Assembly: GCA_016179105.1 (NCBI GenBank)
Contig: JACOSB010000074.1
Span: 1-41,462, forward strand
Source: Candidatus Acetothermia bacterium
Lineage (GTDB): Bacteria; Bipolaricaulota; Bipolaricaulia; RBG-16-55-9; DRXL01
DNA length: 41,462 bases
Direction: 5' to 3'
Part shown: piece by piece, positions 16,554 through 24,759 of the stretch
Layout: each line of letters begins with the position of its first letter
How positions within the stretch are numbered: position 1 is the first letter of the stretch
Notes under the pieces: generated by a model
The model's database searches: none
The model's input: the letters and a program-made list of their open reading frames with translations, nothing else
Told to the model about the DNA's origin: nothing
Position numbers and translations under genes: made by a program

Positions 16554-17035
16554 CCACGACGCACTCTCCTTGAAAGCCATACTCATTATAGTGATGAGGC
16601 CTGGGCTCGCGCTACCGGACATCCGTCACTTTAACTTGGGTCAAAGATGCTCCTCTTGCAGGCAATACGTCCTTTAAGAAGAGTAAGTTCTTCCCTAAGC
16701 TCCGTATTTGAGAGGAAGCAGTGGTGAGGGAATATACCTAGAGAAATATCTTAGCGCTGTCATTTTAATGTCCCGCTCTTCTCAGTGATGAGGGGGCATG
16801 TTTTTTTGCTCAGGCAAAGAACAGCGCTGGGTGAAAGCCAACGATACTTCTAGGGCCATTCAAAGGAGGAGATTAAAATAGTCCAACGCAAGCCGACTCC
16901 AAAACAAGGGACTTTGCGGGGACAAAAGAACAAGTTGAAGCGCGGGTGGAGATCGACAACTTGTGACTTATTATGAGCTGGGCCAGTCGACGGGAATTAT
17001 AAAGGAAATTTCAGAATGAGAGTAGAGGGGGAATA
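16554..17035 (+). other. 482-bp gap before gene G with a duplicated noncoding element
   Basis: Bases 16616-16735 match 19220-19340 (see the repeat entries). A perfect AAAGGAGGA at 16862-16870 is followed seven bases later by ATA, not ATG, opening a 32-codon basic frame (16878-16976); it may be a lost or unusual small gene. A six-codon mini frame, ATG at 17015 reading MRVEGE, ends in TAATG and overlaps the start of gene G. No clear promoter was found. Confidence 0.4.
16616..16735. repeat. Conserved noncoding element, copy 1
   Basis: About 120 bases beginning CGGACATNNGTCAC and including TCCTTTA, CCCTAA, CTCCG, TTGAGAGGAA and GAGGGA blocks, in the same order and nearly the same spacing as copy 2 at 19220-19340. 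Differences include an indel that breaks all frames, so it is probably not coding. It lies about 300 bases before gene G. I do not recognise an RNA family. Confidence 0.6.
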
Positions 17036-19054
17036 ATGAGAGGTTTTTTCACGCATCCGATTGCGTGGTTGACATTGATTCTGGTTCTAGCGTTCGTAGG
17101 AGTGAGGGCACCGGCGGCATGGGCGCAACCCTCCATACAGTTGGGGATCGTGCTCGACGGCTCAGACAGCATTAACGCAGCAGAATTTAGTGCTGTTTTA
17201 CACGGGTTCTCGAACGCCATCAGGAATGTCATCCCGCACGATGGATCGATAGAGATCACTGTAGTACAATTCGCATCAAATATCCCCGGTCTTGCGCGGG
17301 TAGAAATCCCGCCGACAGTAATCACAGATGATACTGTGGCCGAGACAGTTGCCCAAAAGGTCGAATCAATCCAAAAAGGTGGAGGCTTTACACCATTGGC
17401 TTCGGGGCTTCAGTTGGTGATCCAAGAGATCACCAGTTCGCCTAATTTCACTGCAGCTAAACTTCAATTGATTAACATCGTGACAGACGGAGCACCGAAT
17501 CGCAACTTGCAGGGTCGGAGAGCTTCAAGTGGAAAAATTCGGAAAGAACTGTTTACGCTGGTCGATGGAGGAATCGGAGCAGGAATTGATGAGATTGATG
17601 CTGAAGGCATCGGTCAGATTGTGGATGGAAATAGCAGGAAACAAAGAACATTTAAGGATTTACTATGTAATATCGTTGAACCACAACCACAACCTCCCCG
17701 CACAGGAACCAAGAACTGTTTTCTGGTAGAAGCTCCGAATCTAGGAAATCTGCCCCCGCGTGATCCGATTACGATGATAAGCAGTCAGGGTTTTGTGATC
17801 TTAATTCCCAATATCATCCAGGATTTCGCCAACGCCATTAAAGCAAAGCTCAACACAGTTGTTGTTCAGGCTCCAATTGCCAATGCTGGCGGACCCTACG
17901 CCTGTGTGCAGGGCCAGGCGACGATTACGCTAGACGGCACGGGTTCGAAAGACCCGGATAACTTGAATGCCCCGAACAAGGGCATCGCGAGCTTCTCGTG
18001 GGATTTGGACAACAACGGTCAGTTCGGAGATTCGACCAGCGCGACGCCGGAGACATCCTGCCCATCTCCAGGCGAGATCAAGATCGTCAAGCTGCGTGTG
18101 ACTGACTCCGATGATGGCTTGACGGGCACTGCGACGGCGACGATCGCAGCAGCGCCCCTGTGTCTTCCCGGCAAAGTAGACAACTTGATCAACGAGTTGT
18201 TACAAAAGGGTCTGCCTTTTAAGGATCTATTCATAGAACTGGGAACCGCCTTGCAGGACACATCCGATGAGCTGGGTGAAATCTTAAGCTCAATCGAGCT
18301 TGATCCGACGGACGCAGACCTGCAAGATGCGCTCGATCGACTCAAGACCATCGGCTCGTTGGTCAACCTCTTCCATGCTTTCTTTGCTGAGATCGTCACG
18401 AAGAAGCGCGAGTTTAGCTGCGAGATCGACGTACTCCAAGGGTTCTTAGCGAAAGCTATTGACGCGAAAGAGTTTGGCAGCATCACGGGCAAGAAGATCT
18501 CGCATCAACTGGAGATAATCCGGAGGACGCTCGATCAGTTAGACCACTCGCTTGCAGCCATGCAGGATAAACTCCAACAGGCCGATAACGCGTTGGCCAG
18601 TGCGGTCAGCGCTCTAGGAAACAGTGAGGGTGACAAAGCGTTCAAGGCGCTCGGGAACGCCCAGAGGTCCGTCGATAGCGCCTTGACGGACGTGGATCGT
18701 ACGTTGCACAAGCAACTCAGTGAAGTGCTCCAGGCGCTGTTCGAGATCGGGGCGATCTTTAAGATCGAGCTGAACAATCGCACCGTGAACAATCGCGCTG
18801 AGTTGTCGATCGGTATCGAGCAGAGCACGCTTAAAGTTCAAGGGGTGCCTGTGCGTCAGCTGATCGTAGAAATCTATACCCTCGGCGGCAGGCGGATCGT
18901 CCAATCTCATAGCTCGAATGACCGCGTGGAACTCGAGACGCTCATGGGCCCGACGCGCCCCAACGGGGTTTATTTATATGTCGTAAAAATCACGGATGAC
19001 GATGGGCGCAGTTGGCAGAGCAAGCTAAATAAGCTTATCTGGACGAGACACTGA
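17036..19054 (+). CDS. Gene G: vWA, one PKD domain, helical module, sorting domain
   Basis: 672 residues, a shorter paralogue of E. The ATG at 17036 follows AGAGGGGG, and the signal peptide ends after AWA (residue 30). The vWA domain (32-285) keeps DGSDS, GFTPLA and VTDGAPN. The single PKD domain (about 287-380) is almost identical, even in DNA, to the third PKD of E. The helical module has KEFGSITGKKISHQLEIIRR and LHKQLSEVLQALFEI. The tail is LIVEIYTLGGRRIVQ ... PNGVYLYVVKITDDDGRSW ... LNKLIWTRH. The first 850 bases are visibly richer in A/T and use different codons from the rest, which suggests that the two halves have separate histories. Confidence 0.85.
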   Translation: MRGFFTHPIAWLTLILVLAFVGVRAPAAWAQPSIQLGIVLDGSDSINAAEFSAVLHGFSNAIRNVIPHDGSIEITVVQFASNIPGLARVEIPPTVITDDTVAETVAQKVESIQKGGGFTPLASGLQLVIQEITSSPNFTAAKLQLINIVTDGAPNRNLQGRRASSGKIRKELFTLVDGGIGAGIDEIDAEGIGQIVDGNSRKQRTFKDLLCNIVEPQPQPPRTGTKNCFLVEAPNLGNLPPRDPITMISSQGFVILIPNIIQDFANAIKAKLNTVVVQAPIANAGGPYACVQGQATITLDGTGSKDPDNLNAPNKGIASFSWDLDNNGQFGDSTSATPETSCPSPGEIKIVKLRVTDSDDGLTGTATATIAAAPLCLPGKVDNLINELLQKGLPFKDLFIELGTALQDTSDELGEILSSIELDPTDADLQDALDRLKTIGSLVNLFHAFFAEIVTKKREFSCEIDVLQGFLAKAIDAKEFGSITGKKISHQLEIIRRTLDQLDHSLAAMQDKLQQADNALASAVSALGNSEGDKAFKALGNAQRSVDSALTDVDRTLHKQLSEVLQALFEIGAIFKIELNNRTVNNRAELSIGIEQSTLKVQGVPVRQLIVEIYTLGGRRIVQSHSSNDRVELETLMGPTRPNGVYLYVVKITDDDGRSWQSKLNKLIWTRH

Positions 19055-19072
19055 CGTTCTTAGGACTGAAAA

Positions 19073-19112
19073 AGCGGTGGCCGCCACACTTCCCCCCATG
19101 GCGGCCACCGCT
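19073..19112 (+). terminator. Perfect 14-bp hairpin after gene G
   Basis: AGCGGTGGCCGCCA (19073-19086) pairs with TGGCGGCCACCGCT (19099-19112). No strong T-run follows. It shares its core with the hairpin after gene E. Confidence 0.55.
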
Positions 19113-19563
19113 CTGATTCACTTTGACTTGTAATTCTCTGTGGTCTTGCCACGTGGCATCTGCCATCAGCGCAGTTTTATTTCTGGAACCAGAAAGATAG
19201 TCAAAGGTCTGTTTTTTTGCGGACATATGTCACGTAACAAGGTCCCAAAGATTACTCTTCCACAGGTAGTGCTTCCTTTAGAAAGAGAGCACTTCTCCCT
19301 AAACTCCGATCTTGAGAGGAATCGAATGGCGAGGGACAAAATACTTCGAACAACTGCTTTAGGGGGATCTACTGCCCGTCCTCTCTTGGGCGATGAACCG
19401 GGAGATACCCATCTCAACCCCGGATGATTCACGTTTGCTGAGCGCAAGCACAACTTAGAGTTTTACATCTTATTCAGGGGGTGGTGATCGAGGGAGAATC
19501 CAAGCGTACAGCCGTTCCATAGCTGTTTATCTTAACGTAATACCCGAGGAGGGAATCAACTCA
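19113..19563 (+). other. 451-bp gap before block 2 with noncoding element copy 2
   Basis: Contains the conserved element at 19220-19340, then several short inverted repeats, for example GCCC/GGGC (19376-19393), CCGGG/CCCGG (19399-19424) and GCTTGCGC-type pairing near 19434-19450. The A' ribosome site GAGGAGGGA lies at 19546-19555. The gap is open in one frame (19140-19427), but the translation has no recognisable features and copy 1 of the element is frame-shifted relative to it. No consensus promoter is obvious. Confidence 0.4.
19220..19340. repeat. Conserved noncoding element, copy 2
   Basis: Matches 16616-16735 in order and spacing of its blocks: GGACAT..GTCAC, CAAAGAT, TCCTTTA, CCCTAA.CTCCG, TTGAGAGGAA, GAGGGA. 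It sits about 225 bases before gene A', so each copy precedes one transcription unit of the duplicated region. Confidence 0.6.
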
Positions 19564-20577
19564 ATGAGAGTCACAAAAACTCTATCGTTTCTGATCGCCA
19601 CGCTGATCGTGGTGTCCGGTCTCTCGTTCCTGACAGTGAGTGCCAGCGCAGGGCCTCTCATTACAGGTACCAGCGCGTTCGGTGAGGCGCTCAAAGAGCT
19701 CAAGATACTGCTCAATCAGTCGGCCACTCTTCAGCGCCAGCTGGCTAAGCTCAACCTTGAATTTAAGAATTTGGAAGGCGGTTTGGGGGACTTGATCGAC
19801 CAAGCGCGCAACTTGTTGGCCGCGTGCGATGGAGAGTTTAGCTGCGAAGACCCCCAGGCTGTCCACGAAGCCAAGCTCTTGTTGGAGCAGGCGCAGCGGG
19901 ATAAAGCCAGGATCTTGGTCGTCGACATCGGCGCGTTCTCGGACCTCTTGCATGAGTTCGAGGTCGGCTTGGGTGAGGTTGAGGGTAAGGTCGGCGGTCT
20001 CAAAGAGATCGGCCGGATCCCTGTCTCCGATGCGACCGATATGGAGATTTGGCTGGATCAGTGTAACGAGCTCGTCACCATCACCGATAGCGAGATCGCA
20101 GAAGTCTCGGCGTACTTGGAGGACGGCGACGTGGGCGAGGACCCGAACGATCCCGACCCACGCACCAGCGGTGCCGACGATGTGAATGATTTTATCGCCA
20201 TTGCGCTCCATGGCCTGAGCACCGAGGAGAGCTTAGACGACGTCGACTGGGCCTTGGCCAATGCCGCGGCCGTGCTCGATCAGGCGGTTGCCGCGAAGGA
20301 CGACATCGAGGCCAATAACATCCCGGAATGCCGCAGCGACCTCAAGCTGGTCCAGAAGAGACTGGCGAAGGTCCGGCGCAATTTCAGCAACAGCATCCCG
20401 CACTTGAATGAGCAGAGCTTCGGTGCCAACGTTCAGGTCTATACGCTAAGCGGGGCGTCGGTCACGGTCAGTTCCGGGAACGCACTCTCGCTCAATCAGT
20501 TGGCGAACGGTGTCTACGTGGTCGTCACCAACGAAAGCGGCAGGACCCGCGTCGAGAAGCTCGTGGTCCTTCACTAA
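19564..20577 (+). CDS. Gene A': paralogue of gene A
   Basis: 337 residues, first gene of block 2. The signal peptide begins MRVTKTLSFLIATLIVVSGL and ends after ASA. It follows gene A along the whole length: ELKILLNQSATLQRQLAKLN, LLLEQAQRDKARILVVDIGA, FEVGLGEVEGKVGGLKEIG and the acidic motif LEDGDVGEDPNDPDPR with DDVNDF after a small insertion. The cysteine in the pre-tail helix is kept (PECRSDLKLVQKRL). The tail VQVYTLSGASVTVSS ... LANGVYVVVTNESGRTR ... KLVVLH has a slightly longer last loop than in A. Its stop codon overlaps the ribosome site of B', and the 18-base spacing suggests one transcript. Confidence 0.8.
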   Translation: MRVTKTLSFLIATLIVVSGLSFLTVSASAGPLITGTSAFGEALKELKILLNQSATLQRQLAKLNLEFKNLEGGLGDLIDQARNLLAACDGEFSCEDPQAVHEAKLLLEQAQRDKARILVVDIGAFSDLLHEFEVGLGEVEGKVGGLKEIGRIPVSDATDMEIWLDQCNELVTITDSEIAEVSAYLEDGDVGEDPNDPDPRTSGADDVNDFIAIALHGLSTEESLDDVDWALANAAAVLDQAVAAKDDIEANNIPECRSDLKLVQKRLAKVRRNFSNSIPHLNEQSFGANVQVYTLSGASVTVSSGNALSLNQLANGVYVVVTNESGRTRVEKLVVLH

Positions 20578-20595
20578 AGGAGGGTATCAGTAACG

Positions 20596-21636
20596 ATGAG
20601 AATCAATAAATATCTGTTGTTGACCCTGGCTGCCCTCGTGGGCGTCTTTGCGGTCGTGATCCCGGCGCAAGCAGCAGATCCCTGCGCCGATGCATCGACC
20701 AAACTCAAGAGCGGGGCGGCTTGTCTGGTTGATCTGAACGTCAAGTGGAATGAATTGATCGGAAAGCTAGTGGATTTGAACGTCGATCTGAATAAAGCGT
20801 TGAATGAAATCAGTGAGGCCTGCCAAGCCATGGATAGCGACGAGGATTGTGGCCCGAGCGCCTTCCTCTCCGTCGATACCGAGGAAGCCAAGAATAAGAC
20901 CGATGACGCGATCGCAGATTTGGGAAACGCCGTCGATCTTCTCGATGAGATCAATGGGACGGGAGGGCTCATCGAAGACTTTGGTGGTGAGCTAGATGAT
21001 TTCAAGACGAAGTTGGATGGAGGAACAACTCCGGACTATCCTCTTAGCGATCGCACCAAGATGTCAGCCAAGAGGACAGTCGAGTTGATCGACAGCTTGG
21101 TCGGTCAGGTCTCGACGGCGCTCGGTGGTGTCCTCGGTGATATCCAAGAATCGGCGACCGAGCCCACGTGTGGGGGTAAGAGTCCCTCACTGCTGGGTGC
21201 CACCAGTGCTCTCCAAACCGCCAGCAAAGAGTTGGGGATGGAGACCCCCGATGGAGACATAGTGCTCTACGGTGAGGATGGCGGGACTCCTGCGGCTGAT
21301 CACAACGACGGCCTGGAAGGAGCACTCTTCTGCGTCCATCTGGCGATCGAGGCCAAGGACCGCGCGCTTAAGAAACAACTCAGCCAAGTGAAGCGTTCTC
21401 TCAGCAAGTTGCAGAAGACCTTCGGTGTAGCCATCAACAGGGCTTGGGCCGCTTCGGCGGGTTTGACCGCGACGACTGAGGATGCTCAGGCGCGCGTCTA
21501 TACCTTGGGTGGAGCGTTAGTCAGCGTCGGCTCTAAGAATGCTCTCTCGATGAATCATCTGGCGAACGGTGTCTACGTGATAATCTACCGCGAGAATAGC
21601 CGGACCCATGTCGAGAAGCTCGTCGTCCTACACTAA
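20596..21636 (+). CDS. Gene B': paralogue of gene B
   Basis: 346 residues, with AAAGGAGGG at 20576-20584 before the ATG and a signal peptide ending after AQA. The mature part begins DPCADASTKLKSGAACLVD and continues with NVKWNELIGKLVDLNVDLNK, aligning to the cysteine-containing start of gene B. It keeps the DRTKMSAKRTVELIDSLVGQ signature and pre-tail helices VHLAIEAKDRALKKQLSQVK. The tail is ARVYTLGGALVSVG ... LANGVYVIIYRENSRTHVEK and ends LVVLH. An added loop with cysteines (ATEPTCGGKSPS) is absent from B. It is followed after 19 bases by C'. Confidence 0.8.
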   Translation: MRINKYLLLTLAALVGVFAVVIPAQAADPCADASTKLKSGAACLVDLNVKWNELIGKLVDLNVDLNKALNEISEACQAMDSDEDCGPSAFLSVDTEEAKNKTDDAIADLGNAVDLLDEINGTGGLIEDFGGELDDFKTKLDGGTTPDYPLSDRTKMSAKRTVELIDSLVGQVSTALGGVLGDIQESATEPTCGGKSPSLLGATSALQTASKELGMETPDGDIVLYGEDGGTPAADHNDGLEGALFCVHLAIEAKDRALKKQLSQVKRSLSKLQKTFGVAINRAWAASAGLTATTEDAQARVYTLGGALVSVGSKNALSMNHLANGVYVIIYRENSRTHVEKLVVLH

Positions 21637-21655
21637 AGGGAGGGACAGAATACCC

Positions 21656-22600
21656 ATGAGAGGTCTGAAATCTCTGACGTTCATCATGCTCGTCGGGGTC
21701 GCTCTCTGCGCGGCCTTGATGCCTTCGGTCTCGACGCAGGCGACTCCCGGGCTTATTCAAGACATTCGTGACGCGATTCCCGTGATGGAAGCTCAATGGG
21801 TCCATGTGGATGAGATCCTCCGCAACATCGACGAGGGAGTCAACCAAGTCCGCATCCGAATTTTGCACGCGATGCACTTGATTGACGCCGGCAACAGCAC
21901 ACTCGGCGGCCTCGTCAAGCAGGACATCCAGGCGGCCATTCAAGAAAAAGAGGCCGTCCTCAGCGTGGACTTCCAAGAGCTGGATGATTTCTTGAATTCC
22001 ATCAATGAAGGCCTGGGCGATCTGCTCGGCAAGGTCGAGGCGGCCGCCGAGGAGCAGAAGCTCAACATCCACAAAGAAGAGAAAATTAAGATACTGATTC
22101 TCTCTATAGAGGGTCTCGTCGAGTTCATCTCGTCCGATGCCAGTACGATGGCTGCACTGCTCGAGGACGGCGATGAGGGCGAGGACCAAGACAATCCGGA
22201 AACTTTTGATGACGTCGATGACTGGCTCGAGTTCTGTCTGGAGAACCAGATCGCCGATAACTTTAACGACTACCAGCAGTGCAAGGAGTCGTTGGGGCAA
22301 GCCTTGGCGATCATCGATGACTTCATCTCCATCAAGGCCAGCGTCTACAAGAAGAAGAAGAACGCCGTCAAGCGCTTGATTACGATTAAGAAACTGATGC
22401 TGTCCACCGGCGCTCCCATCGTTCGCAAGGTGGATACGCTCAGCGCGAGCGGGACCGTTCAGGTCTACACGCTGAGCGGTCAGTTGGTTTTGACTGACAG
22501 CGTCGATGGCAGCCTGGAGAGCGTAAAGAACAAGCTCGCCAACGGCGTCTATGTGGCCGTGATTGGCAATCGCGTCGAGCGACTGGTCGTCTTGAACTAG
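21656..22600 (+). CDS. Gene C': paralogue of gene C
   Basis: 314 residues. The ATG at 21656 is chosen over an upstream in-frame start because it follows AAAGGGAGGG and opens a signal peptide like that of gene C (MRGLKSLTF...). The body is the best conserved between the two blocks: AQWVHVDEILRNIDEGVNQV, HAMHLIDAGNSTLGGLVKQD, LLEDGDEGEDQDNPETFDD, VDDWLEFCLENQIADNFNDY and a Lys-rich YKKKKNAVKRLITIKKLML. The tail is VQVYTLSGQLVLTDSV ... LANGVYVAVIGNRVERLVVLN. A GC-rich hairpin follows, as after gene C. Confidence 0.8.
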   Translation: MRGLKSLTFIMLVGVALCAALMPSVSTQATPGLIQDIRDAIPVMEAQWVHVDEILRNIDEGVNQVRIRILHAMHLIDAGNSTLGGLVKQDIQAAIQEKEAVLSVDFQELDDFLNSINEGLGDLLGKVEAAAEEQKLNIHKEEKIKILILSIEGLVEFISSDASTMAALLEDGDEGEDQDNPETFDDVDDWLEFCLENQIADNFNDYQQCKESLGQALAIIDDFISIKASVYKKKKNAVKRLITIKKLMLSTGAPIVRKVDTLSASGTVQVYTLSGQLVLTDSVDGSLESVKNKLANGVYVAVIGNRVERLVVLN

Positions 22601-22610
22601 GGAAGAACCG

Positions 22611-22638
22611 GCCTGGGGCCTCGCGAGGGGCCCCAGGC
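22611..22638 (+). terminator. GC-rich hairpin between C' and D1'
   Basis: GCCTGGGGCC (22611-22620) pairs with GGCCCCAGGC (22629-22638). No T-run. The position matches the hairpin after gene C (8473-8503), although the stem sequence differs. Confidence 0.5.
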
Positions 22639-22678
22639 TGTGATCCCCTCTATCATGGAGAGAGGAGTGAAATCACCC

Positions 22679-23698
22679 ATGAGAAGAAATCTGGGCTTCA
22701 TCTTAGCGATGGTGCTGCTGGTGCTCACGAGTCTCACATTGACCGCAGTGCCGGCCCAAGCCAGTGCGGGCTCGCCGTTGGCGGATACGCGCGAGCGGCT
22801 TAACGGGGTCATAGTCCAGCTGCAGACGTTCGATAACGTCTGCGTGATTATTTTGGCTGGGCTGATCAAAGAAATTGACATCGATGTTCTTGAGGGACGC
22901 AAGCTGATTACGGTGGGCAAGGGCAATTTGAGTAATCTCTTGCTCGACGGGCTTCGCTCGGCAGCGAGCAACGTAAGCCGCGTCACCGACACACTGGAGC
23001 AGTGCCGCTCGCTCCTGGGCACAAAACAGGACGGAAACGGCGATGGCACGATCTTCGGGGAACTTAACGCCGTCGTCGAGGAGATCGCCGACTTGAGCAG
23101 CCTTGACGATCGTAAGCGCAACAAGATCAACGGTCTTTTGGAGAATATCGCCTTGGGGAACCTCTCGTCGATCGAAGATCGATTGGACGAGCAGTCCGGC
23201 TCGCTCACGGGCAAGGTCGAGGAAGCATCCACCATCGTGGATGATCTAATCGACGGCCTCGATAGCACGGACCCCAGTTGCGGCGAGGTGACGCGGGACG
23301 CGGCGACGTTGGTCGCCGTGCCACAGTTGACGGAAACAGGACCGTTTTCGTTCGAGACTCTGCGCTGCGTCAAGATTGACTTAGGCTTGGCGCATCAAGA
23401 CTTGACTCAAGCTTTGCGCGATGTGAAGCGCATCACCGGGTTCAAGAAGTGGGTCTTCAAGGCTTTACGCGAGATCATTGAACTCTTGCGAAACACGACC
23501 TTCGGCGGCCACGGCGCGAGCGAGCCCGCCGCGGGCGTGACTCAGATCTATAGCATGAACGGCGTCTTGGTCCGCACGCAGATCAACGGGCTGGGCACGA
23601 GCGACTTGGCGAACGGAATCTATCTGGCCGTGACGCGCTTCGCAGACCAGAGCGGGCGGGTGCGCTACGAGACGAAGAAGTTCGTCGTGGTGCACTAA
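22679..23698 (+). CDS. Gene D1': single-length homologue of the first half of D
   Basis: 339 residues. The ATG at 22679 follows GAGAGGAG and starts MRRNLGFILAMVLLVLTSL, matching the signal peptide of D; cleavage is after AQA. The body has LQTFDNVCVIILAGLIKEID, LEGRKLITVGKGNL, LEQCRSLLG, DDRKRNKINGLLENIALGNL, PQLTETGPFSFETLR, GFKKWVFKALREIIELL and TFGGHGASE. Unlike the first half of D it goes on into a full tail: VTQIYSMNGVLVRTQ ... LANGIYLAVTRFADQSGRVR ... KKFVVVH. Its stop codon overlaps the ribosome site of D2', 12 bases apart. Confidence 0.8.
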   Translation: MRRNLGFILAMVLLVLTSLTLTAVPAQASAGSPLADTRERLNGVIVQLQTFDNVCVIILAGLIKEIDIDVLEGRKLITVGKGNLSNLLLDGLRSAASNVSRVTDTLEQCRSLLGTKQDGNGDGTIFGELNAVVEEIADLSSLDDRKRNKINGLLENIALGNLSSIEDRLDEQSGSLTGKVEEASTIVDDLIDGLDSTDPSCGEVTRDAATLVAVPQLTETGPFSFETLRCVKIDLGLAHQDLTQALRDVKRITGFKKWVFKALREIIELLRNTTFGGHGASEPAAGVTQIYSMNGVLVRTQINGLGTSDLANGIYLAVTRFADQSGRVRYETKKFVVVH

Positions 23699-23710
23699 GG
23701 AGGGACGACG

Positions 23711-24685
23711 ATGAAGAAATTTTTAGTCTTGGCGACCGTCTTGATGGGGGTGTTGATGACGGTCGTGCCGGCGCACGCCGGGGACAGCACGCGGACGATC
23801 GCCGACATCCGTGAGGAATTTAACGGGCTGATCGTGCAACTCAACACGATCGACAACGTCTGCGTGACGATTTTGAGTGGCTTATTGAGCGAGCTTCAAA
23901 TCAGTATTTTGGAGGGTCGCAAGCTCGTGACGGTCGGCAAGGGCAATCTGAATACGCTTTTGTTAGACCTGGGCAATGATGCCGTGGCGACGATCGAGAA
24001 GTTGGGAAATACTCTGGATCAGTGCCTCAACGAAGACGACGGCTTGGTCACGACCTTCGGCGAGGAGTTAAGCTCGCTCAAGACCGAGATCGAAGGCCTT
24101 CGTCAGTCCAACGAGGGTACGCTCGATAACCGCAAAGCCACCAAGATCGATGCGCTATTAACTAACGCGTCGTCCCGGGTCAGCTCCATAGAAACCGAGC
24201 TAGGCGACATCGGCGATGGGTTGGACAACTTGTCGAAAGATGTGCTCGATCCGGTCTTCTCGATTCTGGAAGGTAGTTCAGCGAGCACGCTCACCCAGGT
24301 GGCTCCCCAGTTGACAGAAACGGGTCCGATCTCTTTTGGGAATTTGAGAGAGATCAAGATTCTGCTCGGTGAGGGGGCGGCCAGCGTGAAATCGCTGCTG
24401 CGCCTCGTGCGAGAGGTCACGAGAGAGAAGAAGTGGGTCTTCAAGGCCGTCAGGGAGACCCAGGAACTCTTGCGCAACACCGGCTTTGGCGGCCATGGCA
24501 CGAACGAACTCACCGGGGCGAACCTGACGAAGGTCTACGCCACGAACGGCGCTTTGGTTCAAACCCAAGTGGGCGGGCTCAATGTTAATAATCTGGCCAA
24601 TGGAGTCTACTTGGCTGTGACGGAGCTGCGCGATGCGCTGGGCAAGGTCCATCAGCAAGTGCGCGCAGTCACGGTCGTACGTTAA
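23711..24685 (+). CDS. Gene D2': single-length homologue of the second half of D
   Basis: 324 residues. The ATG at 23711 follows TAAGGAGGG. The signal peptide is MKKFLVLATVLMGVLMTVV... with cleavage after AHA, a segment that the fused gene D lacks. From TIADIREEFNGLIVQLNTID onward it aligns with the second half of D: LEGRKLVTVGKGNLNTLLLD, DQCLNEDDGLVTTFGEEL, GTLDNRKATKIDALL, PQLTETGPISFGNLREIKI, KKWVFKAVRETQELLRNTGF and GGHGTNE. The tail LTKVYATNGALVQTQVGG ... LANGVYLAVTELRDALGKV ... VTVVR closely matches that of D. Confidence 0.8.
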   Translation: MKKFLVLATVLMGVLMTVVPAHAGDSTRTIADIREEFNGLIVQLNTIDNVCVTILSGLLSELQISILEGRKLVTVGKGNLNTLLLDLGNDAVATIEKLGNTLDQCLNEDDGLVTTFGEELSSLKTEIEGLRQSNEGTLDNRKATKIDALLTNASSRVSSIETELGDIGDGLDNLSKDVLDPVFSILEGSSASTLTQVAPQLTETGPISFGNLREIKILLGEGAASVKSLLRLVREVTREKKWVFKAVRETQELLRNTGFGGHGTNELTGANLTKVYATNGALVQTQVGGLNVNNLANGVYLAVTELRDALGKVHQQVRAVTVVR

Positions 24686-24720
24686 CAGTCTTTTTGAAGA
24701 TAAGAAGCTAGAAGATGAAT

Positions 24721-24750
24721 GAGGTCCCCGAGAGAAATCTCGGGGACCTC
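24721..24750 (+). terminator. Perfect 13-bp hairpin after D2'
   Basis: GAGGTCCCCGAGA (24721-24733), loop GAAA, TCTCGGGGACCTC (24738-24750). A GNRA-type tetraloop closes the stem. No T-run follows; a second terminator lies 35 bases downstream. Confidence 0.6.
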
Positions 24751-24759
24751 GTTACGAAA

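Noticed and set aside
19140..19427. 95-codon open frame in the gap before A'
   Set aside because: It overlaps the conserved noncoding element, whose other copy is frame-shifted, and the translation has no features.
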